Of a stretch of DNA of 64,000 nucleotides, positions 10,054 to 17,758 are shown in pieces. Under the pieces are notes generated by a model. It had not been told where the DNA came from, did not search any database, and saw nothing but the letters and a program-made list of their open reading frames with translations. The translations under genes were made by a program, and so were the position numbers. This DNA comes from Polynucleobacter sp. 73C-SIWE (lineage in GTDB: Bacteria; Pseudomonadota; Gammaproteobacteria; Burkholderiales; Burkholderiaceae). The stretch lies in the NCBI RefSeq assembly GCF_018882465.1, contig NZ_JACVOK010000001.1, positions 372,001 through 436,000 of the forward strand, in the 5' to 3' direction. Position 1 is the stretch's first letter. Every line of letters begins with the position of its first letter.

Positions 10054-11583
10054 ATGTCTTATCGTGAACTAGTCTTCACGGTAGTTGCTGAAACAGCAGA
10101 ACCATTAGGTGATGCGCTACTGGAATTAGGCGCGCTATCTGTCACGGTAGAAGATGATGCGGCTGGTGGATACGATGAGAACCCGCTCTACGGAGAGCCT
10201 GGTCTATCCCCCGAAGTACAGGCCTGGGATAGATCCTCGGTAACCGCCCTCTTTAATCCCGATATTGATGCTTCAGCTAGTGCAAACTTTATCCCTGAAT
10301 TACTTGCCTCCCTAAAAGAGGCTGGCTTTAAGTTATCAGCTCCCCAGGAAAAAATCGTTGAAGAACAGGATTGGGTCAGACTTACCCAAAGCCAATTTGC
10401 TCCTATTCCCATTGGTAAACGAATTTGGGTTGTACCCTCTTGGCATGACGCTCCCACCGATCCAAATGCAATCTGCTTGGCTGTTGATCCAGGTTTAGCT
10501 TTTGGTACTGGTAGTCACCCCACTACCCATTTGTGTTTGTTATGGCTCGAAGAACATGGCAATCTAAATAAGCAAAGTTTGCTCGATTACGGTTGCGGCT
10601 CGGGCATTCTTGCCATTGCCGCTGCAAAACTTGGTTGCAATCCGGTTGTAGGAACCGATATCGACCCTCAAGCGATGGTTGCAGCACGTAGCAATGCACA
10701 AATCAATAACACCGTCATTCAGTTTGTTTTGCCTAATGAAGATGCGCCAGAACTTGCCGCAGAAACTAAATACGACATTGTGATGGCCAATATCTTGGCT
10801 AACCCGCTACAAGTATTGGCTCCAGCATTGGTTAACAAAATGCGTTCAGGCGGACAAATTGTTCTGTCTGGAGTACTTGCACGCCAAGCGGACGAAGTGA
10901 TTGCCACCTATAGTCAATGGCTCAAACTCTCTGTCTGGAAAGAAAATGATGGATGGGTTTGCTTGCACGGAACCCTATCAAAAGATAAGGACGTCAGCAA
11001 GACCACTCTTTTAGATACGCCTGCGCAAAAAAAAAGAGTTAAGTTAGCTCTACTAGGCTGCTTTTTTGTTCTGCTGCTGGTATTTGGTGAGCATCTGGCA
11101 AGAAATTCTTTGCTTCCCGCATTAGCACCTCGGGTTGATGGCACATCAAATGCTTTTTTAGTAAATTCATTTACTGTTTTGCAGAACTTTGATGAAAAAA
11201 TTTGTCGCGCGCTAGGCTGCGTAAACCGCCCTGTAAGCGATTTTGCTGCGTGGAAAATAACTTCAGCCGCCTTATCACCTGAAAACGCACGAGAGGGCCT
11301 TAAAAGCGGCGCAAATCAATCAATACTGCAAGTTGAAATACAAAATCGTCTTGCACTCTCTGTTTTAGCCCCAAATTTAGAAATTTCCCTCACCGATGCA
11401 GAAGAGGCTGAGATCAAATCTCTCCAATTCTCACCAAAAGAATGGTTACCTACTGCTTGGCAAGAGTCTCATCCTGATTTTTTGCGCATAGGTATCGCCT
11501 CAGGGGAGCAAATACAAACTTCATTAGCAATTCAATTGCCGCAGAATGCTGCAGGCTATCGAGTAAGAGTTGTTTACCCCTAA
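10054..11583 (+). CDS. prmA: PrmA ribosomal protein L11 methyltransferase fused to a membrane-anchored DUF3426 domain
   Basis: This is a 509-residue two-part protein. Residues 1 to about 308 are a full PrmA: AVDPGLAFGTGSHPTT near 143-158, the SAM-binding LLDYGCGSGILAIAAAKLG, and the N6-methyltransferase-type motif MANILANPL near 243. They trimethylate L11 in the cytosol. After a short polar linker, one membrane helix (LALLGCFFVLLLVFGEHLA, about 332-350) leads to a 160-residue domain with DUF3426 features. In related genomes I recall a separate zinc-ribbon/TM/DUF3426 gene directly after prmA; here the zinc ribbon is absent and the rest is in frame. The junction contains nine adenines (11027-11035). 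The methyltransferase call is firm; the functional meaning of the fusion is open. Confidence 0.88.
   Translation: MSYRELVFTVVAETAEPLGDALLELGALSVTVEDDAAGGYDENPLYGEPGLSPEVQAWDRSSVTALFNPDIDASASANFIPELLASLKEAGFKLSAPQEKIVEEQDWVRLTQSQFAPIPIGKRIWVVPSWHDAPTDPNAICLAVDPGLAFGTGSHPTTHLCLLWLEEHGNLNKQSLLDYGCGSGILAIAAAKLGCNPVVGTDIDPQAMVAARSNAQINNTVIQFVLPNEDAPELAAETKYDIVMANILANPLQVLAPALVNKMRSGGQIVLSGVLARQADEVIATYSQWLKLSVWKENDGWVCLHGTLSKDKDVSKTTLLDTPAQKKRVKLALLGCFFVLLLVFGEHLARNSLLPALAPRVDGTSNAFLVNSFTVLQNFDEKICRALGCVNRPVSDFAAWKITSAALSPENAREGLKSGANQSILQVEIQNRLALSVLAPNLEISLTDAEEAEIKSLQFSPKEWLPTAWQESHPDFLRIGIASGEQIQTSLAIQLPQNAAGYRVRVVYP
11027..11042 (+). other. A9 run at the PrmA/DUF3426 junction, phased as a slippery site with immediate out-of-frame stops
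   Basis: Zero-frame codons are CAA AAA AAA AGA GTT AAG. A -1 slip on A-AAA-AAA gives AAG AGT TAA, ending at 11042. Loss of one A gives GAG TTA AGT TAG. So every single-nucleotide change of frame stops within four codons, just beyond the methyltransferase domain. No strong downstream stem or upstream Shine-Dalgarno-like stimulator is evident. It could equally be a mutable homopolymer. Confidence 0.6.
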
Positions 11584-11648
11584 TGCCTATCTCATTTTTC
11601 TTTATTCTTGATCCTAATTCATATTTACCCCATTACAGAAAGTAACTT

Positions 11649-12608
11649 ATGGCTAGCTTGATCTGTGGCTCTATTGCCTACGACACCATCATGAACTTTG
11701 AAGGCAAATTTGCCGACCAAATCCTGCCTGAGCAGATTCATATCCTGAATGTGGCCTTCTTAGTCCCAACGATGCGCCGAGAATTTGGTGGTTGCGCAGG
11801 CAATATTGCATACAACCTGAAGCTTTTAGGTGGCGATCCCATCATCATGGCAACTGTTGGCGGCGATGCTACCCCCTACATGAAGCGTCTTGAGCAGCTG
11901 CAGATTGATGCTAGCCACATTCGTCAAATTGACCAGTCTTTCACAGCCCAAGCGATGATCACAACCGATCAAGCCAATAATCAAATTACCGCTTTTCATC
12001 CGGGCGCCATGGGTGAATCCCACTTAAACAAAGTATCCGCAGTAATAGCTGAGCGCAGCAAAAATACTAAAGGTGCAGCTAAATTCGGAATCGTTGCCCC
12101 AGATGGTCGTCAGGGGATGTGGGAGCACTGCCATCAACTAGCAGAAGCCAATATCCCTTTTATTTTTGATCCAGGCCAAGGCTTACCCATGTTTAATGGG
12201 CCAGAACTTCTTGAGTTGGTTGATATTGCCAGCTACCTCGCGGTTAATGACTATGAAGGCGAAATGCTTTCTCAAAGAACCGGACTGAGTCTGGGTAAAG
12301 TGGCTGAACGGGTAAAAGCATTGATTGTTACCAAGGGTGCTGAAGGTGCGGACATTTACTCCGCTGGTAAATGTATTTCTATTCCGCCAGTACCTGCGGC
12401 AAAAGTAATAGATCCAACTGGATGTGGGGACGCATTCCGCGGTGGCTTAATTTTTGGACTAGAAAGAGGCATGGACTGGGAGACTACTGGTCGCCTGGCA
12501 AGTTTGATGGGCTCAATCAAAATTACCCATCAGGGACCACAAAATCACCAATTAAGCCAAACTCAGATTGCGGAGCAATTTAAAGCAGCATTCGGCTTTA
12601 GCTACTAA
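11649..12608 (+). CDS. PfkB-family carbohydrate/nucleoside kinase (adenosine-kinase-like)
   Basis: This 319-residue ribokinase-fold kinase has the N-terminal GCAGNIAYNLKLLGGDP motif near 47-63 (PfkB signature 1 region). The C-terminal anion-hole/catalytic-base motif DPTGCGDAFRGGLIFGLERG lies near 255-274, with Asp in GCGDAF as catalytic base. The substrate cannot be read from sequence; betaproteobacterial members at this locus are usually annotated as carbohydrate or adenosine kinases. It is 65 bp after the prmA fusion on the same strand and ends 29 bp before the hairpin at 12638, which it may share with the histone-like gene. Confidence 0.82.
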   Translation: MASLICGSIAYDTIMNFEGKFADQILPEQIHILNVAFLVPTMRREFGGCAGNIAYNLKLLGGDPIIMATVGGDATPYMKRLEQLQIDASHIRQIDQSFTAQAMITTDQANNQITAFHPGAMGESHLNKVSAVIAERSKNTKGAAKFGIVAPDGRQGMWEHCHQLAEANIPFIFDPGQGLPMFNGPELLELVDIASYLAVNDYEGEMLSQRTGLSLGKVAERVKALIVTKGAEGADIYSAGKCISIPPVPAAKVIDPTGCGDAFRGGLIFGLERGMDWETTGRLASLMGSIKITHQGPQNHQLSQTQIAEQFKAAFGFSY

Positions 12609-12630
12609 GCGCTATCGATAAATTCTAGGC

Positions 12631-12661
12631 AATAAAAAAGGGGTCTCGTTAGAGACCCCTT
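12631..12661 (-). terminator. Rho-independent terminator of the histone-like gene (may work in both directions)
   Basis: A 10-bp perfect stem, AAGGGGTCTC / GAGACCCCTT, has a 4-nt loop (12638-12661). Read on the minus strand it is followed by TTTTTTATT, a strong terminator. On the plus strand it lacks a T-run but lies just after the kinase gene. It begins only about 19 nt beyond the -1-frame stop of the histone-like gene, but 144 nt beyond its zero-frame stop. Confidence 0.85.
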
Positions 12662-12679
12662 CTAATAACACCCGTCTGA

Positions 12680-12808
12680 TTAAGGACGTGTGCCAGTTGG
12701 GAAGGGCCAAGCAGCGGCAGGGTTCAACGCACTAGTCGCTGATGCAGCTTTCTTAGCCGCGGGCTTTTTTACAGCAGAGCCCGCTTTCTTCGCAGCAGGC
12801 TTACTTAC
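12680..12808 (-). other. -1-frame C-terminal extension of the histone-like gene (42 codons)
   Basis: In the -1 frame the sequence runs on from the A9 tract as VSKPAAKKAGSAVKK, then PAAKKAASATSALNP and AAAWPFPTGTRP, with TAA at 12680-12682. It keeps the Lys/Pro/Ala repeat pattern and ends in an aromatic/proline tail, which a random frame would hardly do. It fills most of the space to the terminator. It is reachable by a -1 ribosomal slip, by RNA-polymerase slippage adding one A, or if one A is missing from this assembly. Confidence 0.8.
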
Positions 12809-12814
12809 TTTTTT
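12778..12814 (-). promoter_or_regulatory. Candidate programmed -1 frameshift signal: A-AAA-AAG heptamer, stop codon, 7-nt spacer and stem-loop
   Basis: On the minus strand the heptamer A-AAA-AAG occupies 12814-12808 in zero-frame phase, and the zero-frame stop TAA follows at once. After the 7-nt spacer TAAGTAA, GCCTGC (12800-12795) can pair with GCGGGC (12784-12779) across a 10-nt loop, with one G-U pair and an extra A-U at the base. A competing hairpin pairs GCGGGCT (12784-12778) with AGCCCGC (12765-12759). The heptamer is the one used in E. coli dnaX. No upstream Shine-Dalgarno-like stimulator is evident. Confidence 0.65.
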
Positions 12815-13086
12815 TTTGCTACGCGCTTTTTAGCAGCTGGACGCTTCTTAGCAGCTGGCTTCTTAGCAGCGGCTTTTTTAGCAGCTGGACGCTTCTTAGC
12901 AGCTGGACGCTTCTTAGCAGCTGGACGCTTCTTAGCAGCAGGCTTCTTAGCAGCAGCTTTTTTAGCAGCTGGGCGCTTCTTAGCAGCTGGCTTCTTCTTA
13001 GCTACTTTTTTAGCAGCTGGCTTCTTAGCGGCTACTTTTTTCTTAGCAGCTGGTTTCTTTGCAGCAGGTTTTTTCTTTGTTGCCAT
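12805..13086 (-). CDS. Lys/Ala/Pro-rich histone H1-like DNA-binding protein (zero-frame product)
   Basis: The zero-frame protein is 93 residues, built almost entirely of repeats of the form KKPAAKK and KRPAAKK. It resembles the C-terminal tail of eukaryotic histone H1 and the AlgP/HC1-type bacterial proteins. The high positive charge suggests non-specific nucleoid binding. A clear ribosome-binding site (AAGGAG, 13095-13100) lies 7 bp before the ATG. The zero frame ends in AAG TAA directly after nine adenines; the -1 frame continues for 42 codons of the same composition to 12680 (separate entry), giving a 135-residue product. The annotated end may therefore be incomplete. The family call is compositional, so partners and targets are unknown. 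Confidence 0.85.
   Translation of the reverse strand: MATKKKPAAKKPAAKKKVAAKKPAAKKVAKKKPAAKKRPAAKKAAAKKPAAKKRPAAKKRPAAKKRPAAKKAAAKKPAAKKRPAAKKRVAKKK
12820..13080 (-). repeat. Tandem degenerate repeats encoding PAAKK units
   Basis: Short near-identical blocks such as TTCTTAGCAGCTGG recur through the body of the histone-like gene, encoding the (K/R)KPAAKK pattern in phase. Such internal repeats tend to expand and contract between strains by recombination or slippage, so repeat number is a likely polymorphism. They are coding, not an intergenic array. Confidence 0.8.
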
Positions 13087-13418
13087 GTGTGTTACTCCTT
13101 CACGTGAGGATTAGTACAAACTACATTAAGAAGACCCGACCATCTAATTCCGCCTGGTTTTGCAACCTTTTGGAGCTGACGAGCGAGCCATTCATCGGCG
13201 CGCGGCTTGATGCTAAGTGCTGCACGCTAATGAATCCTGGAAAAAAAGCCGTGGCCCCAAAGGACAACGGCTTCTTAAATGTGCTGGAAAAAATAGAGAG
13301 GATAACCCAGGCACCCTTGAGCAAGGGTTTTCGGATTTGAGTCTGTTTTTGCTGACTTCTTAAACTATCCAACCGTCTAATCTCCAATTTGACCGGCTGT
13401 GCGCTTACTTACTACCAA
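13087..13418 (-). other. 332-bp gene-free interval between nrdB and the histone-like gene
   Basis: The interval holds a candidate nrdB terminator (13241-13273, listed separately) and a second small hairpin, ACCCTT-GAGC-AAGGGT at 13313-13328. It also holds the upstream region and ribosome-binding site of the histone-like gene. No convincing -35/-10 pair stands out. Open frames on both strands exist here but have no start-site support or protein character. Confidence 0.6.
13241..13273 (-). terminator. Putative rho-independent terminator of the nrdA-nrdB operon
   Basis: On the minus strand AAGCCGT (13273-13267) pairs with ACGGCTT (13252-13246) across a 14-nt loop that can itself form a small CC/GG pairing. 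It is followed by a run of seven T (13247-13241). It lies about 145 nt beyond the nrdB stop, leaving a long 3' untranslated region. Confidence 0.6.
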
Positions 13419-14591
13419 CTACTCCCAACTTAGCGCACCACCAGTTTGATACTCAATAACGCGTGTCTCAAAAAAGTTTCGTTCTTTCTTAAGATCAATC
13501 ATTTCTGACATCCATGGAAATGGATTCTCTTCATTTGGGAACATCGCGTCAAGTCCTATTTGCAAACATCTGCGATTACAAATGTATCTTAGGTAGCCTT
13601 TGAACATCGGAGCGTTCAATCCGAGCACTCCTCGAGGCATCGTATCTTCGGCATAACGGTACTCTAATTCGACTGCTTTTTCGAAGATCGATTTAATCTC
13701 ATCTTTGAACGCGGAAGTCCATAACTGCGGGTTCTCCAGCTTAATTTGGTTAATCAAATCGATACCAAAATTGCAGTGCATTGACTCGTCGCGAAGGATG
13801 TATTGATACTGCTCTGCGGCACCCGTCATTTTGTTTTGACGACCCATCGCAAGTATTTGCGTAAAACCAACATAAAAGAATAAACCTTCCATCACACAAG
13901 CAAAAACAATGAGTGAACGGAGCAAAGTTTGATCAGCTTCTAATGTGCCAGTCTTGAAATTTGGGTTAGTAAGTACATCAATATAAGGAATCAAGAACTC
14001 ATCTTTAGCGCGAATCGACTCAATCTCGTTATACGCGTTGAAGATTTCGGACTGATCTAGACCCAAAGATTCCACAATATATTGGTAGGCGTGGGTATGA
14101 ATTGCCTCTTCAAAAGCCTGGCGCAATAGGTATTGGCGGCATTCTGGAGCGGTAATGTGGCGATAAGTACCCAAAACAATATTGTTGGCAGCTAAAGAAT
14201 CCGCTGTCGTAAAGAAACCAAGATTGCGCTTAATAATGCGACGCTCGTCTTCTGTCAGGCCATTTGGATCTTTCCAAAGCGCGATATCGCGGTTCATATT
14301 GATCTCTTGTGGCATCCAATGGTTTGCGCAACCAGCCAAATACTTCTCCCAAGCCCATTTGTACTTGAAAGGTACTAGCTGATTTACGTCAGTCTTGGCA
14401 TTAATCACGCGCTTATCAGCAGCATTTACACGCAAAGCTGCGCCACCAGACAAATTTGTAGCAGGTGCGGCAGCTTGTGGCGCCATTGCGACTTGATCTG
14501 GCTGCGGACGTTGTGGCTCCACTGCTACCGGCTGCGGTGCAAGACCAGCTTTCGCTAGTGCTGGAGCAACTTCCTCTTCCCAATTCAACAT
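13419..14591 (-). CDS. nrdB: Ribonucleoside-diphosphate reductase class Ia, beta subunit
   Basis: This 390-residue subunit houses the di-iron/tyrosyl-radical cofactor that starts ribonucleotide reduction in NrdA. Iron-ligand motifs are visible as EEAIHTHAY (E162, H165; Y169 aligns with the E. coli radical Tyr122) and DESMHCNFG further on. The first 60 residues are a Pro/Ala/Gln-rich extension of no recognised function. The C-terminal tail, which docks on NrdA, ends [10 protein letters not shown]. It follows nrdA by 45 bp on the same strand, with a hairpin at their junction. Confidence 0.96.
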   Translation of the reverse strand: MLNWEEEVAPALAKAGLAPQPVAVEPQRPQPDQVAMAPQAAAPATNLSGGAALRVNAADKRVINAKTDVNQLVPFKYKWAWEKYLAGCANHWMPQEINMNRDIALWKDPNGLTEDERRIIKRNLGFFTTADSLAANNIVLGTYRHITAPECRQYLLRQAFEEAIHTHAYQYIVESLGLDQSEIFNAYNEIESIRAKDEFLIPYIDVLTNPNFKTGTLEADQTLLRSLIVFACVMEGLFFYVGFTQILAMGRQNKMTGAAEQYQYILRDESMHCNFGIDLINQIKLENPQLWTSAFKDEIKSIFEKAVELEYRYAEDTMPRGVLGLNAPMFKGYLRYICNRRCLQIGLDAMFPNEENPFPWMSEMIDLKKERNFFETRVIEYQTGGALSWE

Positions 14592-14620
14592 AACTTTCTC
14601 CTAAATTCTTCTATTGATGA

Positions 14621-14643
14621 CCAATAAGCGAATCGCTTATTGG
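14621..14643 (-). repeat. Perfect 10-bp inverted repeat spanning the nrdA stop codon
   Basis: CCAATAAGCG / CGCTTATTGG with a 3-nt loop includes the TAA of nrdA. There is no T-run, so it is not a classical terminator. It could protect an mRNA end, be a processing site, or tune the nrdA:nrdB ratio within the operon. Confidence 0.7.
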
Positions 14644-17621
14644 CATGCTTCACATTCTTCAAAGCCAGCATCGCCTGGGCGCATTGTGCAAACTGGGCCG
14701 TCAGCTTCAACTGCACCACTAGCACCAGCAGCAGCGGCTGCATCTGTACCGTTTACGCCACCGCCACTAGAAACTGAGTTCAATTGGCCACTAGCAACTG
14801 TTGATTTCTCAACGTGTGTTGCAGCCATAGTGCGGAGGTAATAAGTAGTCTTCAAGCCACGCAACCATGCCAACTTATAGGTGTCATCCAATTTCTTACC
14901 AGATGCGCCGCCCATATAAATATTCAATGACTGGGCTTGGTCAATCCACTTCTGACGACGAGAAGCTGCTTCAACTAACCAGGTTGGCTCAACTTCAAAC
15001 GCAGTTGCGTATAAATCGCGCAAGTCTTGTGGAATACGATCGATCTTAGACAAAGTACCGTCAAAGTACTTCAAATCCGCAATCATGACTTCATCCCAGA
15101 GGCCGCGATCCTTCAAATCACGCACCAAGTACTCATTAACCACCGTGAATTCGCCGGAAAGATTGGATTTCACGAATAAGTTCTGGAATGTCGGCTCGAT
15201 ACAGGCTGAAACCCCAATGATGTTGGAAATTGTTGCTGTTGGTGCAATAGCGACGCAATTAGAGTTACGCATGCCGTGCTGCTTAATGCGAGCACGCAAA
15301 CCACTCCAATCCATAGTAGAGGAGTTATCTACCTCTACATAACCGCCACGCTCTTGGGCTAAAAGTGCCACTGAGTCTTGTGGGAGGATGCCGCGATCCC
15401 ATAAAGAACCCTTGTAAGTGCTGTACACGCCACGCTCTTCAGCCAATTCGCATGAAGCTTGGTAGGCGTAATAGCAAACTGCTTCCATCGAAGAGTCGGC
15501 AAACTTCACAGCCTCATCACTGGCGTAAGGAATACGCTGCATATGCAGGCAATCCTGGAAGCCCATAATGCCCATACCGACTGGACGGTGCTTCAAATTG
15601 GAATTGCGAGCTTTAGCAACGGCGTAGTAGTTGATATCGATAACGTTATCAAGCATACGCATAGCAGTGCGGACCGTCTTTTGGAGCTTCTCGTGATCCA
15701 AAATCATCTTGCCATTGGCATCGGTAGTCATGTGAGCAGTTAAGTTCACAGAACCCAAGTTACAGACAGCAATCTCGGTCTCGTTTGTGTTCAGAGTGAT
15801 CTCTGTGCACAAATTAGAGGAGTGGACTACACCAACGTGCTGTTGTGGGCTACGAATATTGCAAGGATCTTTGAAAGTAATCCATGGGTGGCCGGTTTCA
15901 AACAACATACCAAGCATCTTGCGCCATAACTGTTGGGCAGGAATTCTGCGGAATGGCTTCAATTCACCACGATCCGCTTTTTGCTCATAAGCAACATAAG
16001 CCTCTTCAAACGCTTTACCAAACTTGTCATGCAAGTCAGGGGTATTGGATGGGGAGAATAAAGTCCAATCGCCGTTTTCCATAACGCGCTTCATGAACAA
16101 GTCAGGAATCCAGTTCGAGGTGTTCATATCGTGGGTACGACGACGGTCGTCACCAGTGTTCTTACGCAACTCCAAGAACTCTTCGATATCCAAGTGCCAA
16201 GTTTCCAAGTAGGCACAAACTGCACCCTTACGCTTACCACCTTGGTTTACAGCAACTGCAGTGTCATTAACCACTTTTAAGAATGGCACAACACCTTGTG
16301 ATTTACCGTTAGTGCCTTTGATATGACTACCCAGAGCACGGACGTTTGTCCAGTCATTGCCCAGACCACCTGCAAACTTAGACAGCAATGCGTTCTCTTT
16401 CAAAGCTTCATAGATGCCATCAAGGTCATCATCAACTGTAGTTAAGTAGCAACTAGAGAGCTGTGGACGAGTTGTTGCTGAATTAAAGAGGGTTGGTGTG
16501 CTGGACATGAAATCAAATGTAGAGAGGATTTCATAGAACTCAATTGCACGACGCTCCCGATCCATTTCATTCAAGGCCAAGCCCATTGCTACGCGCATAA
16601 AGAATGCTTGTGGCATTTCAATACGACGCTCTTCAATATGCAAGAAATAACGGTCGTACAAAGTTTGTAAACCGAGGTAGTTGAATTGCAAATCACGGCT
16701 TGCATTCAAGGCTGCGGCCAAGCGTGGTAAGTCAAACTCGCGCATGCGTGGATCCAATAATTCTGCAGAGATACCTTCGTTGATGTACTTAGCAAAATAA
16801 GTGCTGTACTCAGCTTGAGTGTCGCCTTGCAATACTTCTTTGCCAAAAATCTCTTTACGAATTGTGTGCATCAAAATGCGAGCTGTTACTTGGCTGTACG
16901 CTGGATCTTTTTCAATCAAGGTACGGGAAGCCAAGATAGCAGAGTCATAGACTTGCGCCATTGGTACACCATCGTACAAATTCTTAATAGTTTCAGTGAT
17001 GATTGGTGTGGCATCAATATGATTGCCCAAACCTTCGCAAGCCGCCTCAATCACAGTGCGTAAAGCAGCCATATCAAGCCACTTCTCAACACCATCATCA
17101 GTCACCTTGATCCCAGTCTCACTAGCCTGGTTTGCTACTTGTGTATCTTGAGAAGCTTCTTGCTGAGCTGCACGTTCTTGATTACGTTTTTCGCGATAAA
17201 GAACATAAGCCCGAGCAACGTTATGCTCTCCGCTGCGCATCAAAGCCAGTTCAACTTGATCTTGAATATCTTCAATATGGAAAGTGCCACCATTTGGGCG
17301 GCTACGCAATAAAGCGCGCACTACAGAATGTGTCAATTGCTCAACTTGTTCACGGACGCGTGCAGAAGCTGCGCCTTGGCCGCCATTGACTGCCAAAAAT
17401 GCTTTGGTTACCGCAATTGCGATCTTGGATGGCTCAAATGCAACAACAGAGCCATTACGGCGAATGATTTTGTAATCAGACAACTGCGTTGCTTGGCCAC
17501 CACCAACGCCACCGGCCACAAAACCGGCGGAAGGAGCTTGATTAATCCCTCCAACAGGACTCATTCCTGGGTTATTGGCACCACTTGGCTGGCCTGCTGT
17601 CTGAGGATTAGCGTATGTCAT
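14637..17621 (-). CDS. nrdA: Ribonucleoside-diphosphate reductase class Ia, alpha subunit
   Basis: This 994-residue catalytic subunit reduces NDPs to dNDPs. A Gly/Pro-rich start is followed by an N-terminal ATP-cone (YKIIRRNGSVVAFEPSKIAI through ARAYVLYREKR, about 50-155) for overall allosteric control. The next 110 residues may be a second, degenerate cone. The catalytic barrel has NLCTEITLNT and the conserved CNLGSVNL block. The C-terminal redox tail CEACQ carries the cysteine pair that is re-reduced by thioredoxin or glutaredoxin. It is longer than the 761-residue E. coli enzyme because of the N-terminal cone region. Tandem NrdR operators lie upstream. Confidence 0.96.
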   Translation of the reverse strand: MTYANPQTAGQPSGANNPGMSPVGGINQAPSAGFVAGGVGGGQATQLSDYKIIRRNGSVVAFEPSKIAIAVTKAFLAVNGGQGAASARVREQVEQLTHSVVRALLRSRPNGGTFHIEDIQDQVELALMRSGEHNVARAYVLYREKRNQERAAQQEASQDTQVANQASETGIKVTDDGVEKWLDMAALRTVIEAACEGLGNHIDATPIITETIKNLYDGVPMAQVYDSAILASRTLIEKDPAYSQVTARILMHTIRKEIFGKEVLQGDTQAEYSTYFAKYINEGISAELLDPRMREFDLPRLAAALNASRDLQFNYLGLQTLYDRYFLHIEERRIEMPQAFFMRVAMGLALNEMDRERRAIEFYEILSTFDFMSSTPTLFNSATTRPQLSSCYLTTVDDDLDGIYEALKENALLSKFAGGLGNDWTNVRALGSHIKGTNGKSQGVVPFLKVVNDTAVAVNQGGKRKGAVCAYLETWHLDIEEFLELRKNTGDDRRRTHDMNTSNWIPDLFMKRVMENGDWTLFSPSNTPDLHDKFGKAFEEAYVAYEQKADRGELKPFRRIPAQQLWRKMLGMLFETGHPWITFKDPCNIRSPQQHVGVVHSSNLCTEITLNTNETEIAVCNLGSVNLTAHMTTDANGKMILDHEKLQKTVRTAMRMLDNVIDINYYAVAKARNSNLKHRPVGMGIMGFQDCLHMQRIPYASDEAVKFADSSMEAVCYYAYQASCELAEERGVYSTYKGSLWDRGILPQDSVALLAQERGGYVEVDNSSTMDWSGLRARIKQHGMRNSNCVAIAPTATISNIIGVSACIEPTFQNLFVKSNLSGEFTVVNEYLVRDLKDRGLWDEVMIADLKYFDGTLSKIDRIPQDLRDLYATAFEVEPTWLVEAASRRQKWIDQAQSLNIYMGGASGKKLDDTYKLAWLRGLKTTYYLRTMAATHVEKSTVASGQLNSVSSGGGVNGTDAAAAAGASGAVEADGPVCTMRPGDAGFEECEACQ

Positions 17622-17692
17622 GTTGCTCCTGCTTATATATAGTTATTTGGACAAAATATCGTTAAAAAACAATGGGGTATTGCTGTATTCAA

Positions 17693-17708
17693 ACACTACA
17701 TCTAGTGT
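17693..17708 (-). promoter_or_regulatory. NrdR box, promoter-distal (downstream) copy
   Basis: ACACTACATCTAGTGT is a near-perfect palindrome matching the NrdR consensus acaCwAtATaTwGtgt. Its centre is exactly 31 bp, three helical turns, from the second box at 17724-17739, the spacing NrdR tetramers need. It lies downstream of the predicted transcription start of nrdA, where bound repressor would block initiation or clearance. Confidence 0.88.
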
Positions 17709-17723
17709 CTCGAAGCGCATTAG

Positions 17724-17739
17724 GCACTAAGTATAGGGA
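17724..17739 (-). promoter_or_regulatory. NrdR box overlapping the nrdA -10 element
   Basis: GCACTAAGTATAGGGA keeps the core CTA...TAG of the NrdR consensus, with a weaker right arm. Paired with the box at 17693 at a 31-bp centre-to-centre distance, it makes a standard tandem operator for dATP/ATP-responsive repression by NrdR. No nrdR gene is in this window. Confidence 0.82.
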
Positions 17740-17758
17740 AATATTTAGTATTTGGTAA
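17730..17758 (-). promoter_or_regulatory. nrdA-nrdB promoter (sigma-70 type)
   Basis: On the minus strand TTACCA (17758-17753) and TATACT (17735-17730) are separated by 17 bp. The -10 element sits inside one NrdR box. The predicted transcription start, about 17723, lies between the two boxes, leaving a leader of about 100 nt before the nrdA ATG. Confidence 0.65.

Noticed and set aside
12820-13080. Regular short repeats that could suggest a CRISPR or minisatellite array
   Set aside because: The repeats are in-frame codons for PAAKK units with no unique spacers, and they lie inside a gene with a good ribosome-binding site.
13059-13387. Open frames of about 90 codons on both strands between nrdB and the histone-like gene
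   Set aside because: They lack ribosome-binding sites, overlap the candidate nrdB terminator or the histone-like gene, and have no recognisable protein composition.
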